This document shows, one piece after another, positions 1 to 5,167 of a stretch of 7,173 nt of DNA (the stretch's first letter is position 1; each line of letters begins with the position of its first letter). This DNA is from CAYYYP01 sp964475985 (GTDB lineage: Bacteria; Bdellovibrionota; UBA1018; CAYHWW01). Under the pieces are notes generated by a model. It was not told the DNA's origin. It was given only the letters and a program-made list of their open reading frames with translations, and made no database searches. The stretch lies in the NCBI GenBank assembly GCA_964475985.1, contig CAYYYP010000081.1:1-7173 (forward strand). The letters run 5' to 3'. Both the position numbers and the translations under genes were made by a program.

Positions 1-42
1 ATAACTTTAGTTTAATGCTCCGCTCCTTGGTGATGGTTATTT

Positions 43-1602
43 ATGAGGCGATACGCCTATGATAAGCGGCCGTCCATGACTTTTCGCGGCACTACTTTGG
101 TCCTCCTTTGTCTTCTGTGTGCGGCCGTTCCAAAGGCCCAAGCGGCGCCGGTCGATCGCGACCCTTACTTGGATGCCCTGGATTGCTCAAACATATTGGC
201 GGCCGCACGCAGAAGGGTGCCCCAAGTTTTTGCTTCTCCGGCCATTCAGCAAACAGCATTTGATATTTTAGATGGCTTTGGCCGCCTTTTAACTAGCTTT
301 GGCAAATATCAGCCTAAACCTACCCCTGAGTTGCCTTCTATGGAAAGTTCGGGGTCAAACAATTCCGGCACTTTGACCGAGTCAGCTCTGAACGCCGATT
401 TCGAAGCTACCCTAACGTTCTACAGTTCAGCGGAGTTCGATGGAGTCTCAACGTTCCTCGTCGATTACTTGCTCGGATGGAACAATCGTCGCCTGGATTT
501 GAAAATCGCTGATGACAATGAAAACCTAAGCCTAAGTATCAGTACCAACGACGGGAGGAATGTGCGGTCTACTTTATTGGTAACCACTTCCATACAAACT
601 CCACCGACGCCAAATCTCTCCTATGATTTTCAAGCCGATGAGTCCGGCGCTCAATATTTTGTTGATCCACTCAACCGAATCTGGCGAGTTCCTTCCCGAA
701 GTGAGTTGGTCGCGGCGGCGGAAATTCCCTACGTGGAGTTGTTCAATGCTGCTACATCGACCCGAGTGCCCTTGGATCAAAGTCAACGGGAGGCAAGCAT
801 AGTTCACCGCTACATGGGTGAGCGCATGCAGATTTCCCGAAGCACCTCTGGCGAGAATATTCTGATAGCTACTTTTACGGATGAGCGCCCAGATACGCTC
901 ACTACTTGGACGCTTAGTTGGAGAGCGGCTGCTTCTACGTATAATGTAGATAGTGTTAATTTTCCGTCTTCTAGCCTCGCAAGAAACCAATTCAATTTTA
1001 GTTCAGGAGTTCGCGGATTTTTGTTTTACGGACAGGAATTTCCTGATTCGCTTCCCATTTGGATGCAGATGGGAGGGACCCGCTATTCCATGGATACAAC
1101 GCGTCTTCCGAATTTCAACTCTTCACAAGGCCAGGCCCTGCAACCTAGTTCCATTACGGTAAACCCAGCCCTCAATACAATGCTTAGGGTCTCAACGCAT
1201 GTTGGACTTCCGGCGATCTCGCGGGCGGAGTTCTATGAGATGGGGTTTAATTTTCGGCATGACCCGGGGGAAATCTTTACGGCGAATGCAAGGCTCATCG
1301 GAAGTATGGAATCAAGTTCCCCCATTGCGGCGGGACGGCCCGTGCTAGCGCCAACCAGAAATGTGTTCGTAATTTTACCGAAGTCGGACCCAGCCGCACT
1401 TTATGAAGATTTCCAAAGGATAAAATTTTACGGGGTCAACTCAAATACCGGGCAAATCATCGAGCGCCAGACCATTGATATCCCGCGCGACGATACCACG
1501 GAAAGGCCTTCATTTGTCGTCACGGCAACTTTTAGTGCTGACAGTTCAAGACTTGCTGTTCTTCTAGCGTCAGGCGAAGTGCGCATTTACCAGGTACGGT
1601 AG
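43..1602 (+). CDS. Secreted beta-rich protein, possible beta-propeller, family unknown
   Basis: This 519-residue protein is not one I recognise by family. Residues 16-34 form a Sec signal peptide: a hydrophobic stretch rich in Leu, Val and Cys ends in AQA before APVDRD, with likely cleavage after A34. After a helical segment (about 41-90) and a Pro/Ser/Asn-rich linker (about 91-112), the rest is a series of short predicted beta-strands. The last 30 residues read like one WD40-type blade (TATFSADSSRLAVLLASGEV), and the segment YFVDPLNRIWRVP near 205-217 is also blade-like, so a periplasmic or surface beta-propeller is my inference. The start at 43 is preceded by GGTGATGG, which can pair with the end of 16S rRNA. 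An in-frame ATG at 76 would give a shorter, more ordinary signal peptide and cannot be excluded. No catalytic motif is visible. The downstream neighbour is convergent, so the gene is not in an operon with it. Confidence 0.8.
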   Translation: MRRYAYDKRPSMTFRGTTLVLLCLLCAAVPKAQAAPVDRDPYLDALDCSNILAAARRRVPQVFASPAIQQTAFDILDGFGRLLTSFGKYQPKPTPELPSMESSGSNNSGTLTESALNADFEATLTFYSSAEFDGVSTFLVDYLLGWNNRRLDLKIADDNENLSLSISTNDGRNVRSTLLVTTSIQTPPTPNLSYDFQADESGAQYFVDPLNRIWRVPSRSELVAAAEIPYVELFNAATSTRVPLDQSQREASIVHRYMGERMQISRSTSGENILIATFTDERPDTLTTWTLSWRAAASTYNVDSVNFPSSSLARNQFNFSSGVRGFLFYGQEFPDSLPIWMQMGGTRYSMDTTRLPNFNSSQGQALQPSSITVNPALNTMLRVSTHVGLPAISRAEFYEMGFNFRHDPGEIFTANARLIGSMESSSPIAAGRPVLAPTRNVFVILPKSDPAALYEDFQRIKFYGVNSNTGQIIERQTIDIPRDDTTERPSFVVTATFSADSSRLAVLLASGEVRIYQVR

Positions 1603-1639
1603 TTGGTAATAAGAATCGTCGCCCATCCCCTCATTTAGG

Positions 1640-1663
1640 ATTGTTGTTGTTCCCAATTTTTTT
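1640..1663 (+). terminator. Possible weak rho-independent terminator after the propeller-like gene
   Basis: ATTG (1640-1643) can pair with CAAT (1654-1657), with G-T wobbles and one A-T pair extending the stem outward into the T tract. The run of seven T (1657-1663) follows directly. It lies 37 bases past the stop at 1602, in the gap between two convergent genes. The stem is short and AT-rich, so this is a weak call based on position and the T-run. Confidence 0.3.
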
Positions 1664-1694
1664 ATGGATTTGCTACTTTTTCGCTAACGATGAA

Positions 1695-2201
1695 TTATGT
1701 TTTTTCATTCGGCGTGCCGCACTGAAGTTTGCCATGCATCTCGGCCGTGATCCTTTTGATTTCAATGCTCAGTGTTTTGGTGTGTTCGGTCAAAATGGTA
1801 TTTTGTTGCAAGAGCTCCAAAAGTTGTTGGGCAATGGCCTCGCGATGCCTGGCGTCGGCGTCGGCATGGGCTTTATCCCGATCCGATTGCCTAGTCTGCG
1901 CAAGTAAGATCAGCGGCGCCGCATAGGCCGCCTGCAGGCTGAAAGCAAGATTCAGCAGAATGAAGGGATAAAGGTCAAAATGCGTGATTCCGCAGGTATT
2001 GAGAATAATCCAAATGATGACCAACAAGGTCTGGCCTAGCAAAAATTTAGGCGTGCCAAAAAATCTTGCAAAGGCCTCGGCTTTGAGGGCGAATGAGTCG
2101 GCTCCAAAGACACTCGCAAGATGGGCGTGCGGCTGGTGGAAGCGATAGTGGAAGGATTCGGAATGAGGTGAGTTGGTTTTCGGTGAAACTTTATTGCTCA
2201 T
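1695..2201 (-). CDS. DUF1003 family inner-membrane protein
   Basis: This 168-residue protein belongs to the DUF1003 family, recognised from the core FDLYPFILLNLAFSLQAAYA (75-94) followed by APLILLAQTRQSDRDK (95-110). That block is nearly the family consensus, in which a Pro-Phe-Ile-Leu-Leu-Asn helix leads to a conserved Arg-Gln...Asp-Arg segment. Two transmembrane helices are visible, at about 50-71 and 78-101, joined by a very short loop. The N-terminal 48 residues and the C-terminal tail should face the cytoplasm. The tail (about 118-158) is Leu/Gln-rich with heptad-like spacing and is probably a short coiled coil. The family's function is not established; members are small membrane proteins found across many phyla. 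The gene is convergent with the upstream gene and divergent from the metallopeptidase gene, so it is transcribed alone. No strong ribosome site precedes the ATG at 2201. Confidence 0.93.
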   Translation of the reverse strand: MSNKVSPKTNSPHSESFHYRFHQPHAHLASVFGADSFALKAEAFARFFGTPKFLLGQTLLVIIWIILNTCGITHFDLYPFILLNLAFSLQAAYAAPLILLAQTRQSDRDKAHADADARHREAIAQQLLELLQQNTILTEHTKTLSIEIKRITAEMHGKLQCGTPNEKT

Positions 2202-2219
2202 AGATTATTCAAACATTCT

Positions 2220-2238
2220 CATTTGCCTTCCGGCAATG
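2220..2238. repeat. Small inverted repeat in the divergent intergenic region
   Basis: TTGCC (2223-2227) and GGCAA (2232-2236) form a perfect 5-bp inverted repeat around TTCC. It can be extended to CAT/ATG with one bulged base. It lies 18 bases upstream of the DUF1003 start, so it could sit in that gene's leader or at an operator. An arm of this length is common by chance. Confidence 0.25.
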
Positions 2239-2320
2239 AGATTACGGCATCGATGGAAGTAGCCCTTTGCGGGGGCATCAAGGGAAAGGAATCTACAATC
2301 TGAAAATCGGTGAATAAATC

Positions 2321-2339
2321 ATAAATATATAATATTTAT
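2321..2339. promoter_or_regulatory. AT-rich perfect dyad centred on a TATAAT -10 box
   Basis: ATAAATAT (2321-2328) and ATATTTAT (2332-2339) are perfect 8-bp inverted repeats separated by ATA. Beyond them AATC (2317-2320) can pair with GATT (2342-2345) across a 2-base bulge. A perfect TATAAT occupies 2328-2333, in the middle of the dyad and 30 bases upstream of the metallopeptidase ATG. I find no convincing -35 box 16-19 bases upstream, so the promoter would rely on an activator or on the AT-rich element. The overlap of dyad and -10 box is compatible with an operator, but AT-rich sequence makes such dyads fairly frequent. Confidence 0.45.
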
Positions 2340-2345
2340 TTGATT

Positions 2346-2351
2346 GGAGGG
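2346..2351 (+). promoter_or_regulatory. Strong Shine-Dalgarno GGAGGG with a small hairpin over it
   Basis: GGAGGG is the clearest ribosome binding site in the window and fixes the ATG at 2363 as the start. The spacing from GGAGG is 12 bases, longer than usual. AGGG (2348-2351) can pair with CCCT (2357-2360), which would both shorten the effective distance and partly mask the site. Confidence 0.65.
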
Positions 2352-2362
2352 TTAGCCCCTTT

Positions 2363-3526
2363 ATGATAAAAAGCGCTGTTTTGAAGACGCTGACATTCAA
2401 ACTGCACATCATTTTTATTCTGTTATTCTTTTGCTCCCCGGCAATGGCGGTTGTGAAATGCGAGTTTCATCTAGTCCCCGAGATCGAGTTCATCGATGAT
2501 TCTCTACGAATTTTCCACGAACAGGAAAAGGTCTCGATTTTAAAAACTCTACAGGATGCTTCCCTGGCGTTTCGGCCGCTCAAAATTCCCCCGAGGCTAA
2601 AAATTCATTACGGTAATCGGTTTGGTTATCGAAATGGAATTATTTATATTGCAACATTTGAACGCATGAACGACGCGGCCTTGTTGCACGAGTTTGGACA
2701 TGCGATTTTAGACTATAACCTGATGCTTAGGCTCGGCGAACGGTTTGGCTCGGCTTCGTTAGATTTGTTGAAAAAACGCCCCGATCTTTTGGAGCGGGTA
2801 AACGAGGCTTATCATCGAGACTATTACCCTAAGGTGAACTGGTTGCCGGTTTTGGCGTGCCAAGGTGGGTCGCCCCAAGTAGACCCCCGTAGTCGGACCC
2901 CAGAAAGTGATGAGGCCTATCAGAGATATCGACTGGCCTTTGCGGAATACGAGGCGAATGAACGGAAGTTACGGGAGCTTAGTCACACCTTCGGCATAGA
3001 CCATGAATTCTTTCTTGGCGGGGGTGTTCCAGAGACCGAAAATGAGATGCTCCTGCCCAAACTTCCCGAATATGATGAGCTTTTTGCAGACTTAGTAGCG
3101 GTTCTGCAACTCAAAGACCCGGAAGCGGTGAGTAAATCAATATTATTGAATATGTCTGCAACGGAACGGAGCACCTTCGAAGCCCAGCGCTCTCTACATC
3201 GGCGTAGTTTTTCATCTCGCATACCGGTAAGGGGGTGGAAATATGATCACCCTAAACCCCATGGTGCCATGGCTCCCTCGCGCAGTTTTATCGGGGAATT
3301 CCTTTTGGGGGGAGCCCTAAGAAATGTAGGCCCCTTTTTAAACAGCATAATTGAAGTAATATGGCAGTTAGGTCTGATTCGTTCGCAGAACGGTAGCAAT
3401 CTGGATCCCGAGGCTCTAAATGCTCAGTTTATAAATGCAATTGTCGATGAGCTTTATGGTCAGAGACAGGTCAGTCGGATTGTTTATCTATATTTATCCG
3501 TGATTACCAGGGTACGCCATCCGTAG
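2363..3526 (+). CDS. Secreted zinc metallopeptidase-like protein (HEFGH)
   Basis: This 387-residue protein is a probable exported zinc peptidase. A signal peptide is clear: lysines in the first 13 residues, a hydrophobic core (about 15-24) and SPAMA before VVKC, with cleavage after A29. The catalytic motif is H109-E110-F111-G112-H113 inside ALLHEFGHAILDY: the two histidines would bind zinc and E110 would be the general base. A second conserved-looking block, YDELFADLVAVLQ (237-249), offers E239 as a plausible third zinc ligand, the gluzincin arrangement; the 126-residue gap between them is long. A later segment with H296, H300 and SRSFIGEFLL (306-315) may complete the fold. I recall similar HEXXH plus ELFAD proteins in Bdellovibrio-like genomes but cannot name a family. 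Substrate is unknown; the protein should act in the periplasm or outside the cell. The gene has its own promoter region and strong ribosome site. A 77-base gap separates it from the lipoprotein gene. Confidence 0.85.
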   Translation: MIKSAVLKTLTFKLHIIFILLFFCSPAMAVVKCEFHLVPEIEFIDDSLRIFHEQEKVSILKTLQDASLAFRPLKIPPRLKIHYGNRFGYRNGIIYIATFERMNDAALLHEFGHAILDYNLMLRLGERFGSASLDLLKKRPDLLERVNEAYHRDYYPKVNWLPVLACQGGSPQVDPRSRTPESDEAYQRYRLAFAEYEANERKLRELSHTFGIDHEFFLGGGVPETENEMLLPKLPEYDELFADLVAVLQLKDPEAVSKSILLNMSATERSTFEAQRSLHRRSFSSRIPVRGWKYDHPKPHGAMAPSRSFIGEFLLGGALRNVGPFLNSIIEVIWQLGLIRSQNGSNLDPEALNAQFINAIVDELYGQRQVSRIVYLYLSVITRVRHP

Positions 3527-3539
3527 CGCCGGATAGATC

Positions 3540-3587
3540 CAGATATTCATACATCTAAATAGATAATGTTTAATATGTGAATATCTG
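3540..3587. repeat. Perfect 10-bp inverted repeat upstream of the lipoprotein gene
   Basis: CAGATATTCA (3540-3549) and TGAATATCTG (3578-3587) are perfect inverted repeats. The pairing continues inward with T-G and A-T, then one mismatch and two more pairs. A smaller dyad, ATCT-AAAT-AGAT (3553-3564), sits inside the loop. Neither strand has a T-run after the stem, so it is not a standard rho-independent terminator. It fills most of the 77-base gap between the metallopeptidase stop and the lipoprotein start and brackets a candidate promoter. Confidence 0.6.
3546..3574 (+). promoter_or_regulatory. Candidate sigma-70-type promoter for the lipoprotein gene
   Basis: TTCATA (3546-3551, 4 of 6 to consensus) and TTTAAT (3569-3574, 5 of 6) are separated by exactly 17 bases. 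Transcription would begin near 3581, leaving a leader of about 23 bases before the ATG at 3604. The -35 box lies across the end of the left dyad arm and the right arm covers the start site, an arrangement that would suit a dimeric repressor. A competing -10-like GATAAT (3562-3567) has no matching -35. Confidence 0.35.
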
Positions 3588-3603
3588 ATAGTATGCCTGC
3601 ATT

Positions 3604-4368
3604 ATGTTCCGTGTATTATTTTTAGGTTTGATTGCGTTATTGACGGCACTCCCTGGTTGCGGAGGCAATTCCGATCAAGCTGCGAACTCTAATCCAAGCG
3701 GAAATTCTGAGATTAGCGAACAGCAAGCGGTCACCCGAGCTTTTGAAGGAAATGCAAACCCTCTGAATTTGGACCTACCGGGAACTGCGGTGGATGGCCC
3801 TTCCTACGCCAGCATCTGGCGCGACAACGGTACAGGGAGTTGGAAGGCGAATCACATCGCCATTTATGTAAAAGACACGCATTTCTCATTGAACGCAATG
3901 ATGCTGATTCACAATATTTCGGCTCATAGGGTGGATACCGAAACTTCGCTCATCAACTTTCAAGCGGATGGGACTCCGCACTTTGAGAGGCAGCATATCA
4001 AACGTTATCTCCCTACGTCCGTAAGGTGCAGCGATGGACACATTCGTGGCATTCGTGAGTTGATGGTGGCCTTTGATTCACGCGGCCGTATTTTGAGCCA
4101 AAGTTTGTCCAGAAACGCTTATACCCGGAGTTTGACCGACCAGTTAAATATTTTTGACGCACGTAATTGGTTCGGGAGTGCATTTATCACAACCAATGTT
4201 CAGCAAGGGTTTAACGCTTACACGCGCGCAAACGAAGGATATACAAATTTCAATAGTTTTGCTTTAAGGCGCATTTCGCCCGAACAAATCGTTATCATCC
4301 AAGTTTTGCGGCAAAGCCCTTCGATCATCGATTACAGCCTTACTTATTACGATAAGGTAAACGAATAG
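3604..4368 (+). CDS. Lipoprotein of unknown function
   Basis: This 254-residue protein is a predicted lipoprotein. Residues 1-18 are a short signal peptide ending in the lipobox LPGC with C19 as the lipidated residue; Pro at the second position is unusual but tolerated. Residues +2 and +3 are Gly-Gly, not Asp, which under the Lol sorting rule suggests outer-membrane placement. A low-complexity Asn/Ser/Gln linker (about 20-41) acts as a tether. The remainder (about 42-254) looks like one mixed alpha/beta globular domain with many aromatic residues, for example IAIYVKD (85-91) and IIDYSLTYYD (241-250), and a single further cysteine, C142. I recognise no family and see no catalytic motif. No good Shine-Dalgarno precedes the ATG; the start rests on the lipoprotein signal. 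The stop is two bases from the stop of the convergent barrel gene. Confidence 0.82.
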   Translation: MFRVLFLGLIALLTALPGCGGNSDQAANSNPSGNSEISEQQAVTRAFEGNANPLNLDLPGTAVDGPSYASIWRDNGTGSWKANHIAIYVKDTHFSLNAMMLIHNISAHRVDTETSLINFQADGTPHFERQHIKRYLPTSVRCSDGHIRGIRELMVAFDSRGRILSQSLSRNAYTRSLTDQLNIFDARNWFGSAFITTNVQQGFNAYTRANEGYTNFNSFALRRISPEQIVIIQVLRQSPSIIDYSLTYYDKVNE

Positions 4369-4385
4369 GCCTAAAATTTCAGGCC
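4368..4385. terminator. Possible shared hairpin at the convergent gene ends
   Basis: GGCCT (4368-4372) and AGGCC (4381-4385) pair perfectly around the 8-base loop AAAATTTC. The left arm overlaps both stop codons: the TAG of the lipoprotein gene ends at 4368 and the stop of the opposite-strand gene occupies 4371-4373. The position between convergent genes suits a bidirectional terminator, but there is no T-run on either strand. Confidence 0.35.
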
Positions 4386-4970
4386 CAAATTGATAAATGG
4401 AAAGTGGCCGCCACCACTGGCTCCCGAAGTTAGAATTGAGTAACCAAATCCCATGAACACTGAAGCGCTGATACTCTTTTCAAATCCTACGCTCAAGTAG
4501 GTGTAAGTATCGCTGCTGAACTGCCCAACTGAACCAATCTCTCCAAGTGCAGTATTGAAATAAATCCGGTCCTTCCTCAGTCCACGAACCTTACCGTAAC
4601 TTAGTCCCACGACCGGTGTCAGAATGCGGTTGGGAATCAAAATCCTAAAACCAACAGCAATTTCGGAAGCGCTGACATTTGCATATCTCGTGAAACCGTA
4701 GCCGCCGACAAATCTGAACCAACGCGTGGGTTCGTAGCCAAGATTGAACCCGGGCACGGCAGGAAATGGATCACCAAATGCCGAAACGTAGATAAGGAAT
4801 TTCTTTCGGCTTGAGGCTGCAGAGGCATTCTGCGGGAAGGTAAATCCTATCCCAATGAAAATAGTTATGATGGCAATTAGTATTCTATTTTTCAAAACAC
4901 TTCTCATAGTTAACGATGTTTGATGCTTACTCATTCCTTTATCGGGGACGCTAAAGCGAAGCTTAACCAT
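4371..4970 (-). CDS. Small outer-membrane beta-barrel protein
   Basis: This 199-residue protein is a likely outer-membrane barrel. The signal peptide core is ILIAIITIFIGIGF (30-43), followed by NASA-A with cleavage near A51. The mature part (about 148 residues) is a chain of amphipathic strands rich in Gly and aromatics, for example WFRFVGGYGFTRY (84-96), SEIAVGFRIL (102-111), PVVGLSYGKV (119-128), TYTYLSVGFEKS (155-166) and PFINLGLKF (191-199). Roughly eight strands and a C-terminal Phe, the usual BAM recognition residue, fit a small barrel. The family is not identified. The start is uncertain: ATG 4970 has GGGGG 12 bases upstream, ATG 4934 has AAGGA directly against it, and ATG 4907 gives the most typical signal peptide (MRSVLKNR then the core). 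The gene is transcribed away from the HEAT-like gene and towards the lipoprotein gene. Confidence 0.78.
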   Translation of the reverse strand: MVKLRFSVPDKGMSKHQTSLTMRSVLKNRILIAIITIFIGIGFTFPQNASAASSRKKFLIYVSAFGDPFPAVPGFNLGYEPTRWFRFVGGYGFTRYANVSASEIAVGFRILIPNRILTPVVGLSYGKVRGLRKDRIYFNTALGEIGSVGQFSSDTYTYLSVGFEKSISASVFMGFGYSILTSGASGGGHFPFINLGLKF

Positions 4971-4982
4971 GGTGAAGTTTTT

Positions 4983-4987
4983 CCCCC
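4983..4987 (-). promoter_or_regulatory. Possible ribosome site for the barrel gene's longest start
   Basis: Read on the minus strand this is GGGGG followed by AAAAACTTCACC and the ATG at 4970. It is the best purine-rich stretch near any of the three candidate starts, though 12 bases is longer than usual. It is why I keep the longest version of the barrel protein. Confidence 0.35.
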
Positions 4988-5003
4988 ATTTATGAGGGAT
5001 TTT

Positions 5004-5036
5004 CTGCCTAAGTCCATTCTTAAAGACGAAGGGCAG
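5004..5036. repeat. Imperfect hairpin in the divergent promoter region
   Basis: CTGCC (5004-5008) pairs with GGCAG (5032-5036). Stacked directly on it TAAG (5009-5012) pairs with CTTA (5019-5022), leaving an asymmetric internal loop. It lies between the divergently transcribed barrel and HEAT-like genes. A -10-like TGTAAT (5044-5049) follows, without a good -35 box. Function is unknown and short arms like these often arise by chance. Confidence 0.3.
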
Positions 5037-5167
5037 GCTGGTTTGTAATCATCTAACCATCACAGACCTGCTCGGTGTACGGCAAAAGTTGCCGAAGAAA
5101 AATCGTATGCTACGTGCTTCAGGAAATCCTTCGCGATTCCGAAGTTTTGGATGTGAATCAGTGTGTG

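Noticed and set aside
1..42. TTTAAT (11-16) as a -10 box for the first gene
   Set aside because: The matching -35 region lies outside the window, so it cannot be assessed.
574..1162. Several open frames on both strands inside the propeller-like gene
   Set aside because: They overlap a 519-codon gene with a signal peptide and have no ribosome sites or protein features of their own.
1641..1651. Short TTG triplet repeat
   Set aside because: Only three full units; too short to suggest phase variation or a functional repeat.
1641..1926. Plus-strand open frames of 88 and 65 codons across the DUF1003 gene
   Set aside because: They lie antisense to a well-recognised DUF1003 coding sequence and encode no recognisable protein.
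2983..3222. 79-codon minus-strand frame inside the metallopeptidase gene
   Set aside because: It is antisense to the region encoding the DELFAD motif and shows no features of a real protein.
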